Origin: Clostridia bacterium
GTDB taxonomy: Bacteria; Bacillota_A; Clostridia; Oscillospirales; CAG-272
Assembly (NCBI GenBank): GCA_017462145.1
Contig: JAFTRT010000072.1
Location: 1-6,868 of the forward strand
Direction of reading: 5' to 3'
DNA length: 6,868 bases
Position numbers and translations under genes: made by a program
Part shown: positions 1 to 5,635 of the stretch, one piece after another
How positions within the stretch are numbered: the first letter of the stretch is position 1
Layout: each line of letters opens with the position of its first letter
Notes under the pieces: model-generated
Told to the model about the DNA's origin: nothing
The model's input: the letters and a program-made list of their open reading frames with translations, nothing else
Database searches by the model: none

Positions 1-338
1 GTGGATCGGGCACCGAATATATGGCCGTGACCCCGTGGGGTGAGCTGTTCCCCTGCCATCAGTTTGTGGGGGACCCCAAGTACAGCATGGGGAACGTATG
101 GGACGGTGTGACCAATACGGCGGTACGGGAGGAATTTCGGGCTTGCAACGCCTATGCCCGTCCCGAATGTCGGGATTGCTGGGCCAAGCTCTATTGCTCC
201 GGCGGCTGTGCGGCCAATGCCTACCATGCCACGGGCAGCATCGGCGGAGTGTATGAGTACGGCTGTCAGCTGTTTAAGAAGCGGATCGAATGTGCCGTGA
301 TGATGCAGGTTGCCGAGGCCGAGGATTCGGCAACATGA
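1..338 (+). CDS. scfB: SCIFF-peptide radical SAM maturase, C-terminal SPASM part (5'-truncated)
   Basis: This is the 3' end of a gene that begins upstream of the window; the open frame is read from base 3. The visible part is about 112 residues and is a SPASM domain, the auxiliary iron-sulfur region of peptide-modifying radical SAM enzymes. The sequence GSGTEYMAVTPWGELFPCHQ, followed by the GNVWDG stretch, strongly resembles the SCIFF maturase family (ScfB/CteB type). These enzymes form Cys-to-Thr thioether crosslinks in the small Cys-rich SCIFF peptide. Auxiliary-cluster cysteines are visible in FPCHQ, the AC-x7-EC-xx-C spacing, and YCSGGC, plus a later YGCQ. The partial codon at bases 1-2 (xGT) would fit the Cys that usually precedes G-[AS]-G-x-E-Y, but this is inferred. 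The catalytic CxxxCxxC cluster domain and the precursor peptide gene would lie outside the window. The stop codon overlaps the next start as ATGA, which implies translational coupling. The family call is quite secure; the substrate is inferred from the family. Confidence 0.88.
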   Translation, partial: GSGTEYMAVTPWGELFPCHQFVGDPKYSMGNVWDGVTNTAVREEFRACNAYARPECRDCWAKLYCSGGCAANAYHATGSIGGVYEYGCQLFKKRIECAVMMQVAEAEDSAT

Positions 339-1684
339 CCACGCCCATTTACGATTTTGTGACTCGTTATCTCCACCGAGGCGGCCCTCGGTTTCACATG
401 CCGGGCCACAAGGGATCGCCTCATTTGGGCTGTGAGGAGCGGGATATCACCGAGATCGACGGTGCGGACGTGCTGTATGCACCCGACGGGATCATTGCCG
501 AGAGCGAGGACAATGCCTCTGCTCTGTTTGGAACGTCCCACACCTTTTATTCTGCCGAAGGATCGACTTTGGCCATCAAGGCAATGCTTGCCTTGGTATC
601 TGCCAAGGCGAGAGCCGAGGGAACGAGACCGTTCGTTTTGGCGGGACGGAATGCTCATAAAGCCTTTTTGTATGCCTGTGCGCTGTTGGATCTGGAGGCA
701 GGGTGGCTGTACGGGGAGGGAGGAGAGCATATTTGTTCCTGTACCTTGACGGCAAAAGCGGTGGAGGAGGCCTTGACGAGCGTTCCCACTCTCCCTTGTG
801 CGGTCTATATCACCTCCCCCGATTATTTGGGACGGGAGTCGGACGTGGCGGGCATTGCCCGTGTGTGTCATTCCTTTGGGGTGCCCTTGCTGGTGGATAA
901 CGCCCACGGAGCGTATTTGCAGTTTTTATCCCCCTCACGGCATCCGATTGCCTTGGGGGCTACCATCTGCTGTGATTCGGCACACAAGACCTTGCCTGTA
1001 CTGACAGGCGGTGCTTATCTTCATCTCTCTCACAGCGGAGCAGAGCGGTTTTCTGCGGAGGAGGTGCGCCGTGCCTTGTCGCTGTTTGCTTCCACCAGTC
1101 CTTCGTATCTGATCCTGCAATCCTTGGACCTGTGCAATCGGACCCTTTCCGAGGACTATGGAGAGCGGCTGACTGCTTGTGCCGAGCGAGCGGAGCAGAT
1201 GAGGGCGGTATTGCGTGGGGAGGGCTATCGAGTCGCCCATACCGAGCCCTTGAAGGTGACCGTGGACGGACGCCCCTTGGGCTATACGGGTCTTGCTTTG
1301 GCCTCGGCTCTGCGTGAGCGGGGAGCAGAGGCAGAGTTTGCGGATGAGGAACAAGTGGTACTGATGGTGACCCCCGAGACGGAAGAGGCCCATTGGGAGC
1401 TGTTGGCCGAGGTGCTGTGCTCGCTTCCCAAACAAGCGCCCTTGCGGGAAGAGGAGGCCTTTTGTCTGCCGTGCGGTGGAGAGCAACGGATGACCATTCG
1501 TCAAGCCATGCTATCCCCCTGTGAATGGGTGGAAACCAAGGCCGCCGTGGGGCGTATTTGTGCATCTCCCACCGTGTCCTGCCCTCCTGCCGTTCCCCTT
1601 GCGGTCAGCGGAGAGCGGATCACGGAGGAATCGGCCGCACTCTTCTTACGGTACGGCTTTGAGCGGATCTGTGTGGTCCGATAA
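335..1684 (+). CDS. Orn/Lys/Arg decarboxylase-fold PLP-dependent enzyme (YaaO-like)
   Basis: A 449-residue protein of the fold-type I PLP family that includes arginine/lysine/ornithine decarboxylases and the Bacillus YaaO protein. HMPGHKG (residues 21-27) is the family's N-terminal signature. EGST (75-78) fits the phosphate-binding turn, RNAHK (105-109) has the His expected to stack on the cofactor, and LVDNAHGAY (186-194) has the Asp expected to contact the pyridine nitrogen. SAHKT (215-219) contains Lys218, the likely Schiff-base lysine. The C-terminal CPPAVPLAVSGE segment (416-427) is also typical of the family. I chose ATG 335 because it overlaps the upstream stop as ATGA and has a GAGGA about 9 bases before it; an in-frame ATG at 290 would lie deep inside the maturase gene. 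The length fits the short clostridial/bacillar form, without the N-terminal wing domain of inducible enterobacterial decarboxylases. The likely reaction is decarboxylation of a basic amino acid in the cytosol, but the substrate cannot be read from the sequence and many such homologues are uncharacterised. The enzyme is presumably co-expressed with the maturase. Confidence 0.85.
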   Translation: MTTPIYDFVTRYLHRGGPRFHMPGHKGSPHLGCEERDITEIDGADVLYAPDGIIAESEDNASALFGTSHTFYSAEGSTLAIKAMLALVSAKARAEGTRPFVLAGRNAHKAFLYACALLDLEAGWLYGEGGEHICSCTLTAKAVEEALTSVPTLPCAVYITSPDYLGRESDVAGIARVCHSFGVPLLVDNAHGAYLQFLSPSRHPIALGATICCDSAHKTLPVLTGGAYLHLSHSGAERFSAEEVRRALSLFASTSPSYLILQSLDLCNRTLSEDYGERLTACAERAEQMRAVLRGEGYRVAHTEPLKVTVDGRPLGYTGLALASALRERGAEAEFADEEQVVLMVTPETEEAHWELLAEVLCSLPKQAPLREEEAFCLPCGGEQRMTIRQAMLSPCEWVETKAAVGRICASPTVSCPPAVPLAVSGERITEESAALFLRYGFERICVVR

Positions 1685-1693
1685 AACAGATAG

Positions 1694-1720
1694 GCAGGGG
1701 CGTTTTCGGAACGCCCCTGC
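1694..1720 (+). other. GC-rich hairpin after the PLP enzyme gene
   Basis: A perfect 11-bp inverted repeat, GCAGGGGCGTT (1694-1704) and AACGCCCCTGC (1710-1720), encloses a 5-base TTCGG loop. It starts 9 bases after the stop codon. It is followed by GGTGTTGTTGG rather than a T-run, so alone it is a poor intrinsic terminator. It could protect the 3' end of the mRNA, act as a partial terminator, or assist the canonical terminator just downstream. The structure is seen directly; its role is inferred. Confidence 0.7.
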
Positions 1721-1735
1721 GGTGTTGTTGGATTT

Positions 1736-1760
1736 GGGAGGCATCGGCCTCCCTTTTTTT
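1736..1760 (+). terminator. Rho-independent terminator of the scfB-PLP enzyme unit
   Basis: A 7-bp GC-rich stem, GGGAGGC (1736-1742) with GCCTCCC (1747-1753), has a 4-base ATCG loop and is followed at once by seven T residues (1754-1760). This is a canonical intrinsic terminator on the + strand. It separates the SCIFF maturase/PLP enzyme unit from the comM-led unit. Confidence 0.93.
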
Positions 1761-1834
1761 GCTCCGAAATGGTTTTGGAAAACGACCGAAAAACGCATCC
1801 TTGGAGCTCTTCTGTAAAAAAACGGGCAGATGGC

Positions 1835-1863
1835 TTGTAAAATGTGAGAAAATGTGTTACAAT
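1835..1863 (+). promoter_or_regulatory. Sigma-A-type promoter with extended -10, upstream of the comM-like gene
   Basis: TTGTAA at 1835-1840 is a reasonable -35 box and TACAAT at 1858-1863 a good -10 box, with the ideal 17-base spacer. The -10 is preceded by TG at 1855-1856, giving the extended TGn motif. Transcription would start around 1870, leaving a leader of roughly 25 bases before the ATG at 1894. It lies just after the upstream terminator, where a new promoter is expected. It probably drives comM and, by read-through, the three peptidase genes and the lyase-like gene. Confidence 0.75.
1839..1856 (+). repeat. Tandem AAAATGTG repeat inside the promoter spacer
   Basis: AAAATGTG occurs at 1839-1846 and again at 1849-1856, offset by 10 bases (about one helical turn), between the -35 and -10 boxes. 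In addition, TTGTAA (1835-1840) and TTACAA (1857-1862) form an inverted repeat with 6-base arms around this segment. These could be contacts for a regulator, but such AT-rich coincidences are common in promoters. The repeats are certain; an operator function is speculative. Confidence 0.35.
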
Positions 1864-1880
1864 AACCATATATGACCAAA

Positions 1881-1889
1881 AGGGGGTGA
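1881..1889 (+). promoter_or_regulatory. Ribosome binding site for the comM-like gene
   Basis: AGGGGGTGA sits four bases before ATG 1894 and matches the anti-Shine-Dalgarno sequence well, allowing one mismatch in the AGGAGGTGA consensus. It fixes the start of the comM-like gene at 1894. Confidence 0.8.
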
Positions 1890-1893
1890 CAGG

Positions 1894-3441
1894 ATGCTTT
1901 CCACCATATACAGTGCGGGGCTTTACGGGATCGACGGTTTTATTGTGACGGTAGAATGTAACGCCCAGTCCAGGATTCCTGCCTTTGAGCTGGTTGGATT
2001 GCCCGATCTGGCGGTTAAGGAGGCCAAAGAGCGAGTACGGACAGCTTGTGAGAACAGCGGTTTTCGGTTTCCTCCCTTGGAGCTGACCCTCAATTTGGCA
2101 CCTGCCGACCGCCGCAAGGAGGGATCGGCCTTTGACGTGGCCATGCTGGTTGGCATTTTGCGATGCGGTGGGATCATTCGTCACGAGGTGGATCTGTCCG
2201 GAAAATGCTTTGTCGGAGAGCTGTCGCTGTCGGGCGGACTTCGCTCGGTGCGAGGGATTCTTTGTATGTGTGTTGCGGCTCGCAATGCAGGTCTGACCGA
2301 ATTTTACGTGCCTGCGGAAAACGCAGGAGAAGCGGCCGCCGTAGAAGGGATTACCGTGTACGGTGTTCGCACCATGGCAGAGCTGGTGGCACATTTGAAC
2401 GGAACGGCTTTGATGACGCCCGTGCAGGGAGATCACAGGGTACTGGATGCGGCTGCCCGAGCCTCCGCTCCCGATTTGTCCGATGTTCGGGGGCAGGTCA
2501 TGGCCAAGCGAGCCATGGAGATTGCCGCCGCAGGAGGACATAACATTCTGCTGATCGGACCGCCCGGAACGGGAAAATCCATGCTGGCCAAGCGTTTGCC
2601 CGGAATTTTGCCGCCCTTGACCTTTGAGGAGGCCATTGAGACCACCAAGATTCACTCGGTGGCAGGAACGCTTCCCGATGGGGTGGCCCTGTTGCCGCAA
2701 CGCCCGTTCCGCTCTCCTCACCATACCATGAGTGCGGTCAGTTTGGTAGGCGGCGGAATCAACCCTCTCCCCGGGGAGGTTTCCTTGGCCCACAACGGCG
2801 TGCTCTTTTTGGATGAGTTGCCCGAGTTTCCCAAGCAAGTTACCGATGCGCTCCGTCAGCCGGTAGAGGACAGAGTGGTGACCATCACCCGTGCCAACGG
2901 ACGGGTGACCTACCCATGCTCCTTTATGCTGGTGGCGGCCATGAATCCGTGCCGCTGCGGCTATTTCGGCCATCCCACCAAGCCCTGTACTTGTCGGAGC
3001 GGAGACGTGAAGCGGTACATATCCAAGGTCAGCGGCCCGATGTTGGACCGCATTGACATTCAGATCGAGCTTCCCTCCCTCTCCTACGACGATCTGTCCT
3101 CGGAGGCTGTGCCTGCCGAGACCTCGGCGGTGGTTCGGGAGCGTGTGACCAAGGCACGGCAGTTTGCCATGGAACGCATCCAAGCGGAGGATCGGGGCGG
3201 CATCTTTTGCAATGCACAGCTGGATGCGGCGGGAATCCGCAAATATTGCCGTGCGGACGAGGCGGCGGGGGCCCTTTTGAGAGCGGCCTACGACCGCATG
3301 GGAATGTCGGCCAGAGGCTACGACCGCATCATGCGGGTGGCACGGACCATTGCCGATCTGGACGGCTCGGAGATCATACGGGCACCTCACATCGCAGAGG
3401 CCATTCAATACAGAAGCTTAGATAAAAAATATTGGAATTGA
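1894..3441 (+). CDS. comM: YifB/ComM family Mg-chelatase-like AAA+ ATPase
   Basis: A complete 515-residue member of the ComM/YifB family, close to the usual length of about 500. The N-terminal part (about 1-175) is a Lon-protease-like S5 fold with the family sequences FELVGLPDLAVKEAKERVR (31-49) and LAPADRRKEGSAFD (68-81). The central AAA+ Mg-chelatase-like domain has Walker A GPPGTGKS (222-229), RSPHHT (273-278), and Walker B VLFLDE (303-308). It also has the cysteine cluster CRCGYFGH with PCTC (Cys353, 355, 365, 367) and GPMLDRIDI (381-389), where Arg386 is a likely inter-subunit or sensor residue. The C-terminal lid (about 430-512) ends in the usual RTIADLDGSE and AIQYRSLD segments. In Gram-negative bacteria ComM is a hexameric branch-migration helicase that extends recombination during natural transformation; its role in Clostridia is less clear. 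It has its own promoter and ribosome site and is the first gene of the unit. The usual companions dprA and topA are not visible. The family is certain, the physiological role inferred. Confidence 0.95.
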   Translation: MLSTIYSAGLYGIDGFIVTVECNAQSRIPAFELVGLPDLAVKEAKERVRTACENSGFRFPPLELTLNLAPADRRKEGSAFDVAMLVGILRCGGIIRHEVDLSGKCFVGELSLSGGLRSVRGILCMCVAARNAGLTEFYVPAENAGEAAAVEGITVYGVRTMAELVAHLNGTALMTPVQGDHRVLDAAARASAPDLSDVRGQVMAKRAMEIAAAGGHNILLIGPPGTGKSMLAKRLPGILPPLTFEEAIETTKIHSVAGTLPDGVALLPQRPFRSPHHTMSAVSLVGGGINPLPGEVSLAHNGVLFLDELPEFPKQVTDALRQPVEDRVVTITRANGRVTYPCSFMLVAAMNPCRCGYFGHPTKPCTCRSGDVKRYISKVSGPMLDRIDIQIELPSLSYDDLSSEAVPAETSAVVRERVTKARQFAMERIQAEDRGGIFCNAQLDAAGIRKYCRADEAAGALLRAAYDRMGMSARGYDRIMRVARTIADLDGSEIIRAPHIAEAIQYRSLDKKYWN

Positions 3442-3442
3442 C

Positions 3443-3450
3443 AGAAAGGA
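3443..3450 (+). promoter_or_regulatory. Ribosome binding site that decides the start of the first M42 gene
   Basis: AGAAAGGA lies eight bases before ATG 3459, just after the comM stop. An in-frame ATG at 3432 would overlap the end of comM and has only AT-rich sequence before it, so 3459 is the better start. Confidence 0.65.
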
Positions 3451-3458
3451 AACGGCTT

Positions 3459-4550
3459 ATGACAGAGATCACAGTCCGAAAGGACGAACTGAAAGAGCTG
3501 ATCTTCCGCTTGTGCGCCCTGCCCACCGTATCGGGAACACCCGACGGAGGAAGCAAGGGGATCATAGAGGCGGTTGGAAGCCTGTTTGACGAGGTGCAGA
3601 CCGATGCCATCGGAAACTGTATTCTCATCCGCCGATGCGGCCAAGCAGATGCGCCCCGTATTTTGGTGGATGCCCACATGGATGAAATCGGGATGATGGT
3701 ACGGGAGGTCTGCGAGGGCGGCTTTATCCGATTAGCACCCATTGGCGGTATCGACCCTGCGGTTTTGCAATCTGCCGATATTTGCGTTTACGGAAAGAAA
3801 ACGATGCGAGGCGTGATCAGCTCTACCCCTCCGCATCTGCGAAGCGGAAGCGAGGATAAGCTTCCCGAGGTGGCGGATGTAATCGCTGACGTGGGACAGG
3901 GATACACCAAGGACGAGCTGGAGGAGCTGATTCCTCCCGGAACGCCCGTTGGCTTTGCGCCCATTTATCGCACGCTGGCAGGGGATCGGATTGTCGGCAA
4001 GAGCTTTGACGACAAGGCCTGTGCGGCTTGTGCCGTCTATGCAGTAGCGGCATGCAAGCGAGAAGAGCTGGCAGGAGACGTGTTTGTTCTGCTCTCCCGT
4101 TATGAGGAGACCTCCCGTCTGGGCGGTGTGGCAACGGCCATTGCGGCGATCTGCCCCGATTATGCCATGGCGGTAGACGTCAATCTGGGTAAAGTGGACG
4201 GTGCGCCTGCCTATGAGACGGTGGAGATGGAGGCCGGAATTTCGATCACGCTTTCCTCTGCGGTGGACGGAGCTTTGACCCGCGAGGTGCGAGCACTGTG
4301 CGATGGCGAGCAGATCCCATACAGCCTGTCGGTAGCACCCTCCTACACAGGCACCAATGCAACGACCTTCCAGCTGGTGGCGGGAAGCGTTCCCGTTGTG
4401 GATATCGGGCTTCCTCTGCAAAGCATGCATACGCCTTGCGAGGTCATCAGCTTACAGGATTGCGAGTCATTGGTGCGCCTCATCGGAGCATTTGTCTGCT
4501 CCCGTGAGCTTGCGGCATCCTGCGCCGAGAAAGAGGAGGTGCTCAAATGA
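3459..4550 (+). CDS. M42 family metallo-aminopeptidase, copy 1 (divergent)
   Basis: A 363-residue cytosolic protein of the M42 (TET/glutamyl aminopeptidase, FrvX/YsdC) family, which removes N-terminal residues from short peptides using two metal ions. No signal peptide or membrane segment is visible. The expected residues are present: AHMDE with His73 and Asp75, bridging Asp184 in SFDDKAC, the catalytic/ligand pair Glu216-Glu217 in RYEETS, Asp240 in AVDVN, and His324 in SMHTPCE. GVISSTPPHL (118-127) matches the conserved Pro-Pro-His loop near the inserted dimerisation domain (about 70-175). It is the most divergent of the three copies in the last third: GTNATTFQ (298-305) stands where homologues have GGTDA or similar, and HTPCEV replaces the usual HS-x-E. 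Members of this family are sometimes misannotated as endoglucanase (CelM). It lies 17 bases after comM and overlaps the next gene as ATGA, so it is part of one operon. Substrate preference is unknown. Confidence 0.9.
   Translation: MTEITVRKDELKELIFRLCALPTVSGTPDGGSKGIIEAVGSLFDEVQTDAIGNCILIRRCGQADAPRILVDAHMDEIGMMVREVCEGGFIRLAPIGGIDPAVLQSADICVYGKKTMRGVISSTPPHLRSGSEDKLPEVADVIADVGQGYTKDELEELIPPGTPVGFAPIYRTLAGDRIVGKSFDDKACAACAVYAVAACKREELAGDVFVLLSRYEETSRLGGVATAIAAICPDYAMAVDVNLGKVDGAPAYETVEMEAGISITLSSAVDGALTREVRALCDGEQIPYSLSVAPSYTGTNATTFQLVAGSVPVVDIGLPLQSMHTPCEVISLQDCESLVRLIGAFVCSRELAASCAEKEEVLK
4534..4539 (+). promoter_or_regulatory. Ribosome binding site for the second M42 gene
   Basis: A perfect AGGAGG, within AAGAGGAGGTG, lies inside the last codons of the first M42 gene, seven bases before ATG 4547. 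The strong site and the ATGA overlap suggest efficient coupled translation. Confidence 0.8.
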
Positions 4551-5635
4551 GAACGAAAGAAGCACAGCTGGATCTTCTACGCCGTCTGTCTTTGGCGTTT
4601 GGCCCTACGGGCTGTGAGGGAGAGGTAGCCGAGATCATCTTGGAAGAGATCAAGCCCCTTGCTCACAGAATTACCCGTGATCGCATGGGAAATCTGACGG
4701 CAACGGTGCGCTTTGGAGATGAGAAGGTCACTCCCACACGCATCATGATATCGGCTCACATGGACGAGGTTGGTATGATGATCCATACCATCCGTGAGGA
4801 TGGCACGCTACTGTTTGGTACGGTAGGAGGAATCGACCCCTCGGTGATGCCGGGACGGTTTGTGACCGTCAAGGGAAAGGATGGGTATTTGCAGGGCGTG
4901 ATCGCCTCCAAGGCCATCCATCATAAGGAAAAAGACGAGCGGCAAAAGCCGCCCAAGCAAAAATCCATGGCCATTGACGTGGGTGCGGGCAGCCGAGAGG
5001 CAGCAGAGGCGCTGCTGGAGATCGGTGCTTATGCGACCTTTGATTCGGAATGGATCGAGATGGGAAAGGACGGAAATACCGTCAAGTGCAAGGCCTTGGA
5101 CGACCGTGCAGGCTGTGCGGTGATGATCCTTGTCATGGAGGCTTTGGCAGAATGTCCTCCCCAAGAGGCGTTGGAGCTCTTTTTCTGCTTTACCGTACGA
5201 GAGGAGATCGGTCTTTCGGGTGCACTCCCCGTGGCAGAGCGGTTACGGCCTGACTTTTCTCTGGTGCTGGAATCCACGGCGGTGGCTGACATCGAGGGCG
5301 TGGAATCTGCCAAGCAAGTGGCTCATCTGGGCTGTGGCGGTGCCATCTCTCTGATGGATCGCTCTACCATTTACAACCGAGAGCTTTGCCGCTTTGCCTT
5401 GGACGTCGCTCGCAAGGAGCAGATCCCCGCACAGATCAAGCAGTACGTGTCGGGGGGCAACGATGCGGGACATATCCATAAGAGCGGAACGGGCGTGAGA
5501 ATCTTGGCCCTTTCGCTTCCCACCCGATATCTTCATTCGTCCTCCTGTGTGGCATCCCTGTCCGATTTTGAGGCAATGCGGGCACACACCGAGGCTTTGG
5601 TACGAAATTTGAGTCATTTTGGAGGAAGATCATGA
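4547..5635 (+). CDS. M42 family metallo-aminopeptidase, copy 2
   Basis: A 362-residue M42 peptidase, a typical length for the family. Metal and catalytic residues are in place: SAHMDEVG (His71, Asp73), ALDDRAGC (Asp185), TVREEIGLSG (Glu219-Glu220), a Glu242 in VLESTAVAD at the site where many members carry Asp, and RYLHS (His330). The GGNDAGHIH segment (303-311) and the ES-TAVAD-EGV stretch resemble the YsdC/TET branch. The inserted domain has GVIASKAIHHKEK (118-130), a variant of the usual Pro-Pro-His loop rich in His and Lys. Start at 4547 is fixed by AGGAGG and the ATGA overlap with the upstream gene; the downstream gene also overlaps by ATGA. The predicted role is cytosolic aminopeptidase acting on short peptides, probably as a large self-compartmentalised oligomer as known for the family. 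Substrate specificity cannot be read from the sequence. Confidence 0.92.
   Translation: MRTKEAQLDLLRRLSLAFGPTGCEGEVAEIILEEIKPLAHRITRDRMGNLTATVRFGDEKVTPTRIMISAHMDEVGMMIHTIREDGTLLFGTVGGIDPSVMPGRFVTVKGKDGYLQGVIASKAIHHKEKDERQKPPKQKSMAIDVGAGSREAAEALLEIGAYATFDSEWIEMGKDGNTVKCKALDDRAGCAVMILVMEALAECPPQEALELFFCFTVREEIGLSGALPVAERLRPDFSLVLESTAVADIEGVESAKQVAHLGCGGAISLMDRSTIYNRELCRFALDVARKEQIPAQIKQYVSGGNDAGHIHKSGTGVRILALSLPTRYLHSSSCVASLSDFEAMRAHTEALVRNLSHFGGRS
5621..5626 (+). promoter_or_regulatory. Ribosome binding site for the third M42 gene
   Basis: GGAGGA ends five bases before ATG 5632 and is located within the final codons of the preceding M42 gene. It fixes the start at the ATGA overlap. Confidence 0.8.

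Noticed and set aside
290..334. Upstream in-frame ATG at 290 for the PLP enzyme
   Set aside because: It would add 15 residues inside the maturase coding region. ATG 335 with the ATGA overlap and GAGGA site fits better, and the protein from 335 begins where the family normally begins.
266..907. A 213-codon minus-strand open frame opposite the maturase/PLP enzyme junction
   Set aside because: Both overlapped + strand genes have clear family motifs; the reverse frame has none and no credible ribosome site was noted.
1772..1783. Short GTTTT-GG-AAAAC inverted repeat between the terminator and promoter
   Set aside because: Five-base arms of low complexity about 50 bases before the -35 box are too weak to call an operator.
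1761..1834. Possible small RNA or riboswitch in the intergenic region
   Set aside because: The stretch is short, lies upstream of the predicted transcription start, and shows only a weak GCTCC/GGAGC pairing with no recognised riboswitch pattern.
1501..3408. A long open frame of 635 codons on the minus strand, opposite comM and the intergenic region
   Set aside because: It lies antisense to a well-supported comM gene and crosses the promoter and terminator. Its translation has no recognisable domain and looks low in order, as expected for a shadow frame created by GC-biased codon use.
3432..3458. Upstream in-frame ATG at 3432 for the first M42 gene
   Set aside because: It overlaps the end of comM without a ribosome site before it, while ATG 3459 has AGAAAGGA at suitable spacing.
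3459..4550. Endoglucanase (CelM-type) function for the M42 proteins
   Set aside because: This is a legacy annotation of some family members. The two-metal aminopeptidase ligands are complete, so peptidase is the supported call.
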